Shown piece by piece: positions 6,952 to 14,477 of a stretch of DNA of 14,919 bases. The position numbers and the translations under genes are program-made. The stretch is taken from NCBI GenBank assembly GCA_937914905.1, contig CALESU010000168.1, positions 1 to 14,919 on the forward strand, written 5' to 3'. How positions within the stretch are numbered: the first letter of the stretch is position 1; each line of letters begins with the position of its first letter. The stretch comes from an uncultured bacterium (GTDB lineage Bacteria; Patescibacteriota; Microgenomatia; UBA1406; GWC2-37-13). Under the pieces are notes generated by a model that had not been told where the DNA came from, searched no databases, and saw only the letters and a list, made by a program, of their open reading frames with translations.

Positions 6952-8049
6952 ATGAATCTCTCAATTGGTATAGTCGGTCTCCCCAACATCGGAAAGTCCA
7001 CCCTTTTCAACGCTCTTCTCAAAAAAACCGTGGCAGATGCGGCAAATTACCCATTTTGCACGATCGAGCCAAATGTGGGAATCGTGGAAGTTCCAGATGA
7101 GAGACTACCTCAGATTGCCAAGATTGTAAAAACGGAAAAAATTGTCCCTGCAGTTGTGGAATTTTATGATATTGCAGGACTCGTGGCTGGGGCTTCGCAA
7201 GGAGAAGGTTTGGGTAATAAATTTTTGTCCCATATTCGAGAAGTTGCGGCTATCGCTCATGTCGTACGGCTTTTTGAAGATGATAATGTCGTTCATGTCT
7301 CAAATTCGGTTGATCCTCAAAGAGATATTGCAATAATAGAGACCGAACTCATTCTTGCAGATTTGGCAACTCTTGAAAAACAAAAAGAGCTTTCGGTCGC
7401 AGCCAAAGCAAAAGCAAGTAAGGAAGATCTCTATCGATGGGATGCGGTTGTCAAGTACAGAGGACATCTCAATGCCGGCAACCCTGCGCGAACCCTAAGA
7501 CTCACCGAAGACGAGGCGCTTGCGGCCAAAGAACTTCAACTTCTCACGATGAAACCGGTGATTTACGTATTCAATGTGTCTGAGGAACAACTACTTGATA
7601 AGCCATCGCTCGAAAAGAGAATAAGCGAGGTGCTCGGGAATACAGAAACTCCTGCAATATACCTCAATGCAAAACTGGAAAATGAAGTTCTTGCGCTTGA
7701 CGAGTCTGACCAACAAGCATATTTAGCGGAATACGGATTAAAAGAAACAGGTTTGAATAGGCTTATTAAAAAAGCATACGAAACGCTCGGACTCATCTCA
7801 TTTTTGACGGGAGGAGAGATGGAAGCTCGCGCATGGACCATCCCAGCAGGAACCATTGCTCCTCAGGCCGCAGGAACGATCCACACCGATTTTGAAAAGA
7901 AGTTTATTAAAGCTGACATTGTCCCCTTTCAAACATTTGTCGACGTGGGCGGATGGGTCAAGGCTCGAGAACAAGGAAAAGTCCAAATCGTTGGAAAAGA
8001 TCACGTAATGCAAGATGGAGATGTGGTTGAGTTTAAGATTGGGGCTTAA
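6952..8049 (+). CDS. ychF: YchF/Obg-like ATPase with C-terminal TGS domain
   Basis: Cytoplasmic P-loop NTPase of the YchF (OLA1) subfamily of Obg GTPases; members prefer ATP, bind ribosomes and act in translation and stress responses. At 365 residues it has the usual length. Visible motifs: Walker [10 protein letters not shown] (residues 9-17), the TRAFAC switch region [12 protein letters not shown] (32-43), DIAGL (73-77), a coiled-coil insertion around 115-150, NVSE near residue 208 in place of the NKxD guanine-specificity motif (the hallmark of YchF and its ATP preference), and a C-terminal TGS region ending [20 protein letters not shown]. The start at 6952 is the natural family start. The 3' end overlaps the convergent EamA transporter gene by 17 bp with no terminator. 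The assignment is firm. Confidence 0.97.
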   Translation: MNLSIGIVGLPNIGKSTLFNALLKKTVADAANYPFCTIEPNVGIVEVPDERLPQIAKIVKTEKIVPAVVEFYDIAGLVAGASQGEGLGNKFLSHIREVAAIAHVVRLFEDDNVVHVSNSVDPQRDIAIIETELILADLATLEKQKELSVAAKAKASKEDLYRWDAVVKYRGHLNAGNPARTLRLTEDEALAAKELQLLTMKPVIYVFNVSEEQLLDKPSLEKRISEVLGNTETPAIYLNAKLENEVLALDESDQQAYLAEYGLKETGLNRLIKKAYETLGLISFLTGGEMEARAWTIPAGTIAPQAAGTIHTDFEKKFIKADIVPFQTFVDVGGWVKAREQGKVQIVGKDHVMQDGDVVEFKIGA

Positions 8050-8908
8050 AATTAAAACTCAAACTCGTCACCACGGTCCCTGAAAAAATGAGCAAACCTC
8101 CAATTAGCTCAAATTCCGTAGGGAATTCGTTGAGAAACACCATATTGATTATCATGGCAAAGAAGAGCTCTGTTGCGAGGATAATTGTCCCCCAATTCAC
8201 ATCAAAATGGGAAAATCCATACATGAGCAGATATCCGATAGATACAAGGAGAGCCCCAAACAATATCGCAACAAGCACCGCGCTCATGTGAAACTCGGTC
8301 ACTGCTTGTTGTCCGCTCACCAAGAGAAATGCCGTGGCGAGAATTACCCCTGATAGGCTTTGATAAAATACCACTACTTCCCGCTTCACGTCTTTCATGA
8401 GTTTTCGCAATGTGTGAGCTGAGCCTTCAAATATCCCGGCACCAATTCCGAAAACCAGCCCCATGCTCACAGATTCGAGTTGGAATGGATACACGAAAAA
8501 ACATAATCCCAAGAGCACTAAGAGAAGTGAAGTGATGTGTCTTGCAGAAAATGATTCTTTAAAAAAGATTTTTCCAAGCAATGCAGTTGAGGTGAGACTT
8601 CCCACAAACAGCATAAACAAACTATTGGTTACCTTGATCATATTTGCGGAAAAAGTGAAAGAAAGTATTGAAAGAGAAAATACGAGACTAAATACGCCAA
8701 CATAGACTACATTTTTCTTATCCAGCTGAAATGGATTCATTTTTCGGTATAAAACGATTGCGGTGATGATGAGTGTCGCAAAAAATGATCTCGCCAATAC
8801 TTGCCCCGGATCGGTAAACATCACTGCTAGCTGGCGGATAAGTACGCCAAAAGTACCCAAAATGAGTGCGGTAGAAATGAGTGCAAGAAAGCCTTTGAGG
8901 TTGTTCAT
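8033..8908 (-). CDS. EamA-family (drug/metabolite transporter superfamily) membrane protein
   Basis: A 291-residue protein with ten predicted membrane helices in two EamA-like halves. The first half opens with GFLALISTALILGTFGVLIRQLAV and the second begins near SMGLVFGIGAGIFEGSAHTLRK (each quoted in part from longer helices). Members export or exchange small metabolites in the plasma membrane; the substrate cannot be read from sequence. Its ATG overlaps the TGA of the upstream methyltransferase gene (ATGA), which signals translational coupling and one operon with the methyltransferase and glycosyltransferase genes. By context it could move a sugar or lipid-linked glycan precursor, but that is inference. 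Its 3' end overlaps ychF by 17 bp. Confidence 0.88.
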   Translation of the reverse strand: MNNLKGFLALISTALILGTFGVLIRQLAVMFTDPGQVLARSFFATLIITAIVLYRKMNPFQLDKKNVVYVGVFSLVFSLSILSFTFSANMIKVTNSLFMLFVGSLTSTALLGKIFFKESFSARHITSLLLVLLGLCFFVYPFQLESVSMGLVFGIGAGIFEGSAHTLRKLMKDVKREVVVFYQSLSGVILATAFLLVSGQQAVTEFHMSAVLVAILFGALLVSIGYLLMYGFSHFDVNWGTIILATELFFAMIINMVFLNEFPTEFELIGGLLIFSGTVVTSLSFNFKPQS

Positions 8909-9612
8909 ATATTTTTCATAATTCCCACATGAAGCAGTCTGGGAGACATAACGATGACGTCATACTGCAAATCTTTCGTATCGAATGTTTTAACTTCTTT
9001 CCAATAATTGAATATTGACGTCCGCTTTAAGTAATGTTTTTCAAGAAATGGAATTTTGTTGTTTAATATTCTCTCATCTAAATATGGATTGTATCCAAAA
9101 GGTGTAGTAACGATCAAAGTTCCTTTTGGAGCAAGCAAGCTTTTCATTTTTTTAATTGCTTTGATTGATTTGTCAGGTTGAATTCCTCCATTTTCATCTC
9201 CCATGTCCCACCCAATGTGCTCAAGTGTTGAAATGCACAATATGAGATCGTACTTTTTCTTTGATCGATACGTAGCAATATCTTCCTTAATCACAAATGG
9301 TTCGGTATCGTACGGATCGAGAACATCATGCGTTACGGGAACATAATTACTCAGAACATTACCAACCTCCAAAATATGTTTCTCTTTATATTTTTTTAGA
9401 TAGGCAATTCCAATTGAAATCTCGACCGCTCGCTCATTTTTCCACGGATTATTGTACTCTCCTTGGGTAAAGTAATGATAGGAGGAACCATTGAACCTAA
9501 ATGTTTTTGTATGGAGATCTTTAAAAAATACGCGGAAAAGTGGCTTAATGAAATTGCGAAATTCTTGTATCGGTCTGCTGTAGATGAGTTTTTTTAGGAG
9601 TGCATGGAGCAT
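8905..9612 (-). CDS. Class I SAM-dependent methyltransferase
   Basis: A 235-residue cytoplasmic methyltransferase. Motif I is ILEVGNVLSNY (80-90, binds S-adenosylmethionine), followed by VTHDVLDPYD, and the post-motif strand DLILCISTLEHIGWD (122-136); a later strand, KGTLIVTTPFGYNPYLDE, closes the Rossmann fold. The target is unknown. The frame is open up to an ATG at 9687, which would overlap the glycosyltransferase gene by 65 bp. The ATG at 9612 is preferred: it lies 10 bases after that gene's stop and opens a natural N-terminus (MLHALLKKLI). The 3' end overlaps the transporter gene by 4 bp. The position between a glycosyltransferase and a transporter suggests methylation of a surface sugar or lipid-linked intermediate (inference). 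Confidence 0.85.
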   Translation of the reverse strand: MLHALLKKLIYSRPIQEFRNFIKPLFRVFFKDLHTKTFRFNGSSYHYFTQGEYNNPWKNERAVEISIGIAYLKKYKEKHILEVGNVLSNYVPVTHDVLDPYDTEPFVIKEDIATYRSKKKYDLILCISTLEHIGWDMGDENGGIQPDKSIKAIKKMKSLLAPKGTLIVTTPFGYNPYLDERILNNKIPFLEKHYLKRTSIFNYWKEVKTFDTKDLQYDVIVMSPRLLHVGIMKNI

Positions 9613-9622
9613 AATAGTGGCG

Positions 9623-10402
9623 TTATGGGGTCCTAGCTTTAATAAATATCGCCCAATACCGGATGGAAGAAAACAATGCCCATACAAATCCGGGGAATCC
9701 GTCTTGAAATCCTTTGTGGCGAATATAAATGGAGAGAAATGTACTCAATGGTTTGAAGATAAAGTAACACAATCCGCAGAGTTGAGTTTTTTGATCCATT
9801 AATTGTTGAGCGTCAAAACTGGTGTATCTATTCCATCTTGAAAGATATCTTTCAAACGTAGGATCCGCCCTGTGTTCGATCGCATGTTTTGTCCATTGTG
9901 TTTTTCCTGGAATAACGACATTTTCATGTACATGTTCCAGTTTGAAATGGGCTCCTTGCTTTTTATAAAGCCTCAAAACCGCATCTGGGTATACTCCCCC
10001 TTTCATGAGGTACCTTCCCAAAAACCAATTCTTCCGAGGGATCCAATATCCGTCAATAGGTATTTTTTCCGATGAGGATTGAGAGTCGATATCGCCCTGC
10101 AACAGAGAACGAATCTCTTTTTTGAGCTCAGGTGATAATGCTTCGTCTGCATCGAGTTGCAAAATCCAATCACCTGTCGCGTATTGGATGGCACGCTCTT
10201 TATTGGTAAGAAAATTGCTTGGATTGTCTACTTCGAAAACACGCACTTTATTTCCATACGAACGTGCAATTTCAAGAGTCTTGTCTTCTGACCCCCCATC
10301 CACAATTACCACCTCATCTACAAGGTCATATGCTGAGTCAAGAGGGATTCGAATGGACGCTTCTTCGTTTAGGGTAGGAATACATAATGACAGCTTTGCC
10401 AT
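9623..10402 (-). CDS. Family 2 glycosyltransferase (WaaE/KdtX-like)
   Basis: A 259-residue GT-A fold glycosyltransferase. Evidence: the N-terminal strand LSLCIPTLNEEASI, the nucleotide-binding stretch VVIVDGGSEDKTLEIA (31-46), the metal-binding DxD in LQLDADEALS (Asp84, Asp86), and a hydrophobic C-terminal region (FIFKPLSTFLSIYIRHKG onward) that likely attaches it to the membrane. The combination resembles WaaE/KdtX-type enzymes, which add a hexose to a surface glycolipid core; donor and acceptor are unknown here. The frame runs on to 10918 without homology, antisense to def. The start at 10402 is fixed by the -10 box TATACT six bases upstream; the ATG at 10408 in the same frame would lie before the predicted transcription start. 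First gene of the glycosyltransferase-methyltransferase-transporter operon. Confidence 0.9.
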   Translation of the reverse strand: MAKLSLCIPTLNEEASIRIPLDSAYDLVDEVVIVDGGSEDKTLEIARSYGNKVRVFEVDNPSNFLTNKERAIQYATGDWILQLDADEALSPELKKEIRSLLQGDIDSQSSSEKIPIDGYWIPRKNWFLGRYLMKGGVYPDAVLRLYKKQGAHFKLEHVHENVVIPGKTQWTKHAIEHRADPTFERYLSRWNRYTSFDAQQLMDQKTQLCGLCYFIFKPLSTFLSIYIRHKGFQDGFPGFVWALFSSIRYWAIFIKARTP

Positions 10403-10408
10403 AGGCAT

Positions 10409-10414
10409 AGTATA
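10409..10414 (-). promoter_or_regulatory. -10 box of the glycosyltransferase operon (leaderless type)
   Basis: TATACT on the minus strand, with exactly six bases to the ATG at 10402, so the predicted transcription start is the A of that ATG. No good -35 box is seen at 17 bp, where the sequence overlaps the def -10 element. Confidence 0.6.
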
Positions 10415-10422
10415 GCGGATTC

Positions 10423-10435
10423 TTCTTGATATAAT
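10423..10435 (+). promoter_or_regulatory. Extended -10 promoter of def (leaderless type)
   Basis: TTCTTGATATAAT contains the perfect extended -10 element TGATATAAT. Six bases separate it from the ATG at 10442, placing +1 on the A of the start codon. The identical 13 bases precede the DUF368 gene (4116-4128). No -35 box is needed or seen. Confidence 0.7.
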
Positions 10436-10441
10436 ATCTGC

Positions 10442-10972
10442 ATGATTCTTGCCGTAGAAAAAGTTCCCAGTACTGTACTTACCGCAATTGCAAAACCTGT
10501 CAAGGCATTTGATACCAAATTGCACAAACTGATCGCTGACATGGGAGATACGCTCCGCGCGGCACATGATCCTGAAGGTGTGGGTCTGGCAGCTCCTCAG
10601 GTGGGAGTGAGCCTTGCAGTCTTCATTACACGTCCTGACAAGCGAGCAAAAATCCGTGCATACATTAATCCTCAGATTATCAAAAGCGAGGGAGTTTCGG
10701 AATCCAAAAAAAATGGTCCAAAAACAACCTTGGAAGGTTGTCTTTCGGTAGATAGAATATGGTCCCCGCTTGCACGCCCTCAAAAAGTACTTCTTTCCTA
10801 TCAAACACCGGAAGGGAACAAACAGGAAGAATGGTTTGAAGGGTTTAAGGCAGTTATTGTCCAACATGAAGTTGACCATCTCAATGGCGTCTTGTTTACC
10901 GCACGCGCCATGGAGCAAAATGCGAAACTCTTTGAAGAGCGAGATGGGGCTTTTGAAGAGTTGTCGATCTAA
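10442..10972 (+). CDS. def: Peptide deformylase
   Basis: Removes the formyl group from the N-terminal methionine of new proteins at the ribosome exit, in the cytoplasm. All three family motifs are intact: GVGLAAPQVG (46-55), EGCLS (98-102) and QHEVDH (141-146). They supply the metal ligands Cys100, His142 and His146 and the catalytic Glu143. The 176 residues are normal for the family. The start is fixed by the -10 box six bases upstream. It is divergent from the glycosyltransferase operon with 39 bp between the start codons, and convergent with rpmB. A fmt gene is often next to def but is not present here. Confidence 0.97.
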   Translation: MILAVEKVPSTVLTAIAKPVKAFDTKLHKLIADMGDTLRAAHDPEGVGLAAPQVGVSLAVFITRPDKRAKIRAYINPQIIKSEGVSESKKNGPKTTLEGCLSVDRIWSPLARPQKVLLSYQTPEGNKQEEWFEGFKAVIVQHEVDHLNGVLFTARAMEQNAKLFEERDGAFEELSI

Positions 10973-11043
10973 TAGAAAGGACCCCCTAAGAAAATGGTGT
11001 TACTTCGAATAGAAAATAGGGAACTTGTGCTTCTGCAATGAGA

Positions 11044-11343
11044 TTACGCAGTGATTTGTTCGGGAACTACTTTTGCACGAGTCACATTTGCAGGTACGAA
11101 CTTCAATTGTACGAATGGCTTTTTTCCATCTACAATATCTTTCTTCACACGCTTAATGCATTTTGTGCACAATTTCACCCGTACTTCTTTTCCTAAATGC
11201 AAGATTACGGTAGGTTGGAGATTAGGTCTGAACAATTTTGCAGTCTTTGGAGCTCGTTTTTTCCATCTTCCTCCCGCAACACCGCGATGGTGAGTATGAG
11301 ATCTGCCGTGCATTACGCCTTTTCCACAGTGATAACATTCCAT
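11044..11343 (-). CDS. rpmB: 50S ribosomal protein bL28
   Basis: Structural protein of the large ribosomal subunit. The 99 residues begin with MECYHCGKGVMHG and continue through a His/Arg-rich stretch (SHTHHRGVAGG) and RWKKRAPKTAKLFRPNLQ, a typical bL28 N-terminal half. The pairs CYHC (Cys3, Cys6) and CTKC (about residues 59-62) form a zinc-binding C+ type of bL28. The C-terminus is longer than the shortest homologues. There is no Shine-Dalgarno sequence. A possible -10 element on this strand lies at 11381-11386, giving a leader of roughly 30 nt. The 71 bp between def and this gene hold no convincing terminator. Confidence 0.93.
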   Translation of the reverse strand: MECYHCGKGVMHGRSHTHHRGVAGGRWKKRAPKTAKLFRPNLQPTVILHLGKEVRVKLCTKCIKRVKKDIVDGKKPFVQLKFVPANVTRAKVVPEQITA

Positions 11344-11380
11344 ATTTTGTTGGAGCTGATATTTCTAATCCAAGATTTTT

Positions 11381-11393
11381 ATGATATCATAAT
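11381..11393. promoter_or_regulatory. Possible back-to-back -10 elements between rpmB and the M50 peptidase gene
   Basis: ATGATATCAT (11381-11390) is a perfect 10-bp palindrome. On the minus strand it gives TGATATCAT, an extended -10 element with one mismatch, suited to rpmB. On the plus strand CATAAT (11388-11393) could serve the peptidase gene with a leader of about 26 nt. No strong -35 boxes are seen, so both assignments are tentative. Confidence 0.35.
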
Positions 11394-11425
11394 GACTTGG
11401 AGAATGCAATCCGTAAAAATAACCT

Positions 11426-12055
11426 ATGATACTGTCCTTGTTTAGTAATCCAATCGTTTTTGTCTTAAGCGCGCTCTCTCTTGTTGTTGCAATAACCGTT
11501 CATGAGTTTGCCCACGCAAAAACAGCAGATCACTTGGGAGATCCAACGCCTCGCTTGCAAGGGCGTGTTACATTGAACCCCTTGTCTCACCTTGACCCCT
11601 GGGGAACACTTCTACTTCTCTTGGTGGGGTTTGGCTGGGGAAAACCAGTGCAGTTTGATCCATTCAATCTGGAGCATGCGAGGCGAGATTCGGCAATTAT
11701 TTCCGTGGCGGGACCGGTTTCGAATTTTCTCATGGCACTTATGGCTTCCATGGTACTGTTTACGCTCACGCTTCTCTCCCTCGAAGTTCCCCTTTTTGTG
11801 GGAATATTTCTCATGATATTTATCAAAATGAATCTCCTCCTGGGGGTTTTCAATCTCCTACCTATCCATCCCTTGGACGGATTTAAGATAGTTGGCGGGA
11901 TGCTGAGTGAATCTCAGGCTCGAGAATGGCATCAGCTAGAGCGTTTTGGCTTTTTGTTTCTCATTATGCTCATCATGCCCTTTGGAAATGAGCCAATGCT
12001 TCAGAAAATCATGAATCCCATTCTTGACGTACTCTATCGCTTCTTGATTCCGTAA
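11426..12055 (+). CDS. Site-2-protease-like membrane zinc metallopeptidase (family M50)
   Basis: A 209-residue intramembrane metalloprotease of the compact YwhC-like type, with no PDZ domain. The zinc motif HEFAH (His26, Glu27, His30) lies in the first helix and the third ligand in NLLPIHPLDG (Asp151), the conserved S2P motif. Other family marks are DHLGDPTPRLQGRVTLNP (34-51) and the helix AGPVSNFLMAL. Such enzymes cut membrane-bound regulators or leftover signal peptides; the target here is unknown. It is divergent from rpmB and convergent with the FN3 gene, with two bases between the stop codons. The start at the ATG at 11426 gives the usual short N-terminus; no Shine-Dalgarno sequence is visible. 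Confidence 0.93.
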   Translation: MILSLFSNPIVFVLSALSLVVAITVHEFAHAKTADHLGDPTPRLQGRVTLNPLSHLDPWGTLLLLLVGFGWGKPVQFDPFNLEHARRDSAIISVAGPVSNFLMALMASMVLFTLTLLSLEVPLFVGIFLMIFIKMNLLLGVFNLLPIHPLDGFKIVGGMLSESQAREWHQLERFGFLFLIMLIMPFGNEPMLQKIMNPILDVLYRFLIP

Positions 12056-12057
12056 GT

Positions 12058-13059
12058 TTATTCGCAGAGACGAGATCCTCGAACCCAGGGCGTAGCATGA
12101 GTTTCTCCCCCGACCGCATCTTCGGCCCGGACTTGACAATGCACGGTCGCCCCTGTTTTGGGAGTAACTTTCAAGGTAGCTGAATTTGATGCAGTTTGTG
12201 TCAACGCTCCATTGTAATACCATATCACCGCATCTGAAGAAGAACCGGTGAAGCTGGTATTTTTACACTGCAACACATATCTATCAAATGCATTTCTGCA
12301 TGTTTGTGGCTTCGTATCAAACCCATCCCATAACCATTGAGAACAGGTTGTTCCCGCTTGAATGAAAGATAAATTGCATAAATTGGACACGATCAAAATG
12401 GGTGAAGGTGTAGGAATGGGAGTATATCCGGGAATACTCGATATTTCAGCGCTTTCAGTTGCATTTCGTGATATACACTTGAGATAATCTTGAGACGTGC
12501 ACCCTTTTCCCAAATACTTCTGCACTTCCTCGCACGTACTCGTTCCGCAGAGCTTGGGATCAAAAGTGGCACTTTCGGTGGCTTCCGACTCACCTCGTCC
12601 AGACCTGGTCATGATCCCTTTGATTGCCTCTGCCGCATCAGAACCATCTTTTGTCTTGGTGGTAAAAGTCCAAGGTACTCCCCCATCGTCAAAAATCTGA
12701 TCGTTGACACGCAGTTGGAAGTAGTACGTGGTTGCAGAAGAGAGGAGCGTCAGCTTAACCGCATGGTCATGGCTTGACACTACTTCAGGCGAATAGGAAT
12801 TGAGGGCTTGAGAATTTGTACCATACTCCACCACGCCTTGCGAAATTCCCGGCGTTTGCCACGAAATCGTTGCCTGATTTTTGGTAATATCCACAGCTTT
12901 AACATCAATAGGCACAATATCTGTGGACTGGATCATAAATCCATATATGGCGTATCCCACAAATAGCAAGATGGGAAGCCCGGTAATCACCAATATTCCA
13001 ATCAAGACCGTGGTGGTAGTTCGAGAGGATCCGCGCAACTTGCCTAGAGAAGAAGTCAT
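12058..13059 (-). CDS. Membrane-anchored, Cys-rich protein with a fibronectin type III-like domain
   Basis: A 333-residue surface protein. A basic N-terminus precedes one uncleaved helix (about 16-42), so the rest is outside the cell. Residues about 50-135 form a fibronectin type III-like domain of the kind found at the N-terminus of purple acid phosphatases: ATISWQTPGISQGVVEYG, then TTYYFQLRV, then VPWTFTTKT. A Ser/Thr/Glu-rich linker follows. The C-terminal half holds ten cysteines (171, 176, 187, 195, 228, 239, 254, 265, 308, 332) and ends in an Ig- or PKD-like segment (DAVIWYYNG, then ATLKVTP, then GATVHCQVRAED). The even Cys count outside the membrane suggests five disulfides. No catalytic motif is seen; a binding or adhesive role is inferred. 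It has its own promoter and follows the cohesin gene by 60 bp. Confidence 0.85.
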   Translation of the reverse strand: MTSSLGKLRGSSRTTTTVLIGILVITGLPILLFVGYAIYGFMIQSTDIVPIDVKAVDITKNQATISWQTPGISQGVVEYGTNSQALNSYSPEVVSSHDHAVKLTLLSSATTYYFQLRVNDQIFDDGGVPWTFTTKTKDGSDAAEAIKGIMTRSGRGESEATESATFDPKLCGTSTCEEVQKYLGKGCTSQDYLKCISRNATESAEISSIPGYTPIPTPSPILIVSNLCNLSFIQAGTTCSQWLWDGFDTKPQTCRNAFDRYVLQCKNTSFTGSSSDAVIWYYNGALTQTASNSATLKVTPKTGATVHCQVRAEDAVGGETHATPWVRGSRLCE

Positions 13060-13066
13060 ATCACTA

Positions 13067-13095
13067 ATAATACCATCGTGTCATTCTCTCGTAAA
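13067..13095 (-). promoter_or_regulatory. Promoter of the FN3 protein gene (leaderless type)
   Basis: On the minus strand, TTTACG (13095-13090), a 17-bp spacer and TATTAT (13072-13067), then seven bases to the ATG at 13059. Transcription would start one base before the start codon. Confidence 0.55.
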
Positions 13096-13119
13096 CTCAA
13101 TCTGAGGTGCCGATTCCGT

Positions 13120-13788
13120 TTAGATTTTCGAGAAGAATCTGATTCCAAAACCCGTGGCGACCAGTCCTGCTCCCAGTGACGCATATAAAAGCATATCCTC
13201 CAAAAAGCCACTTTGGGGTAAGGTGGAAGGGGTTTGAGTAGTACCCGTTCCCGTACCTGCTCCGATAGTAATTACATGAGAATTGAGCTTGCTACAGTCA
13301 ATCACATTTGATGCGTTGATATCATTTTGATTAATTTTTGAGGTTTGTGTTTTGGTAATATCACAGTCGAATGTAACGGTGGTAGATCCTGCTTTGATAG
13401 CTTTAAAAACCAACGTTGCAACCAAACCTGTTCCCGTCTTGTATTCGCCCGGATTGGCTATCACACCTGATACATATACACGAGATGTTTGTGGGGTATT
13501 ACTCACGATTGGGAAAAAACTTCCACCGGTCACCGACTGCAAAGAAACGTACGTACTATCAAAATTCACGTAAATATCCGTGCCTGCGACTTGTTGAGTT
13601 CCTGCATCCAAATTTACTTTGATCGTGGTGGTTGCATCTACGTCCACGCTTGACGTGGCAGGGTCAAACTGCAAAAATGCCGCCCATGCAGACGAAGGAA
13701 AAAGTCCTACGAGCACCAAACAGAAAACAGCTGCAATGATACTGTTCCGGATCGAGGAATTGAGCACGGTTTTCTTCGGGTGATACAT
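13120..13788 (-). CDS. Secreted cohesin-domain protein with LPxTG-like (LPQSG) wall-anchor signal
   Basis: A 222-residue surface protein. It has a signal peptide (helix about 15-36, cut probably after AWA at 37), one cohesin-like beta domain (about 38-176: FDPATSSVDVDATTTIKVNL, then VAGTDIYVNFDSTYVSLQSV, then GTGLVATLVFKA), a Gly/Thr linker, and a C-terminal sorting signal: LPQSG (190-194), a hydrophobic helix and the tail RFFSKI. Cohesins hold dockerin-bearing proteins; here a dockerin gene lies about 740 bp upstream on the same strand. LPQSG differs from LPxTG by Ser for Thr, so a sortase substrate is likely but not certain. Cys142 and Cys165 could form a disulfide. Its ATG overlaps the upstream TGA by one base, so it is translationally coupled to the other cohesin gene. 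Confidence 0.87.
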   Translation of the reverse strand: MYHPKKTVLNSSIRNSIIAAVFCLVLVGLFPSSAWAAFLQFDPATSSVDVDATTTIKVNLDAGTQQVAGTDIYVNFDSTYVSLQSVTGGSFFPIVSNTPQTSRVYVSGVIANPGEYKTGTGLVATLVFKAIKAGSTTVTFDCDITKTQTSKINQNDINASNVIDCSKLNSHVITIGAGTGTGTTQTPSTLPQSGFLEDMLLYASLGAGLVATGFGIRFFSKI

Positions 13789-14471
13789 CAGTTGGCTTGA
13801 ATGATAACAGAGCCAACTTGTGGCTCCATAACCTCTACTTCACTATCTACAAACTGAGTTTTTTCCATCCCTTTTGTGGACATGATGCTCACCACTCCTT
13901 GACCTGCCTTGAGAGGTTTGACAACTAGTTTGAGGATTGCGTTTCCATTAAAGAGTGTTTTGCCCTTTGCTTGTAAATCTTTTATACCCGTTACTGAATG
14001 GTATGTTTGCCTGTTAAATGACTGGATCTTGAAATCAGGAAGTTCGCTGACAATACTAACCACTTCAAATTGCGCAGGGTCAACACCAAATAAAACATCG
14101 TATCCCGTCACATCTCGTTCTCCGGTAAATGCTTGCACTAGTATCGTGACCTCTTTGCCAACGGTTGCCTTTTCTGCCTCATCTGATTTTAATTCGATCC
14201 AAGGAATAGTGCGATCTTGTATTTCGGAGGCCAACATTTCATATTCAGTAGCTTGGGTAGATGCTTGTTCGATATTCGGAGATGGGGTTTGAGACACCAT
14301 GTTTTTGAGTTGAGAGGTAAACCGATCCTGAGACATGAGAAGATATCCTCCCACAGCTAGGGCAATAACAATGCTCGTGATAAATACGATGCGCATCATG
14401 TGTTTTTTGGGAGTTTTTTCCTCGATCATCGCTACCGACTCAAGTGGCCCATACGAGTTTTGATTTTCCAT
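13788..14471 (-). CDS. Membrane-anchored cohesin-like domain protein
   Basis: A 227-residue protein with a cytoplasmic N-terminus (1-26), one uncleaved helix (about 27-46: MRIVFITSIVIALAVGGYLL), a Ser/Thr/Gln-rich stalk to about 85, and a cohesin-like beta domain at about 92-224. The domain shows the pattern of these folds: TVGKEVTILVQAFTG, then DVTGYDVLFGVDPAQFEVVS, then NAILKLVVKPLKAGQGVVSI. It would display a dockerin-binding module on the membrane, while the next gene displays one on the wall. It is first in a two-gene operon: a leaderless-type promoter precedes it and its TGA overlaps the next ATG. Whether the domain binds a dockerin is inferred from the family only; cohesin-like folds in these bacteria may also act as generic adhesion modules. 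Confidence 0.82.
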   Translation of the reverse strand: MENQNSYGPLESVAMIEEKTPKKHMMRIVFITSIVIALAVGGYLLMSQDRFTSQLKNMVSQTPSPNIEQASTQATEYEMLASEIQDRTIPWIELKSDEAEKATVGKEVTILVQAFTGERDVTGYDVLFGVDPAQFEVVSIVSELPDFKIQSFNRQTYHSVTGIKDLQAKGKTLFNGNAILKLVVKPLKAGQGVVSIMSTKGMEKTQFVDSEVEVMEPQVGSVIIQAN

Positions 14472-14477
14472 ACTTTC

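Noticed and set aside
10403-10918. N-terminal extension of the glycosyltransferase up to 10918
   Set aside because: It is antisense to def, whose three catalytic motifs are intact, and the -10 box at 10409-10414 sits directly before the chosen start.
10973-11043. Terminator between convergent def and rpmB
   Set aside because: Only a 5-bp CCCTA/TAGGG inverted repeat with a loop of nearly 30 bases and no T-run; too weak to call.
11414-11419. TAAAAA as a leaderless -10 box for the M50 peptidase gene
   Set aside because: The position (six bases before the ATG) fits, but the hexamer lacks the final T shared by all the better examples, so it was not listed as a promoter.
13909-14292. 127-residue plus-strand reading frame
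   Set aside because: Antisense to the membrane-anchored cohesin gene, with no recognisable domain; a shadow frame.
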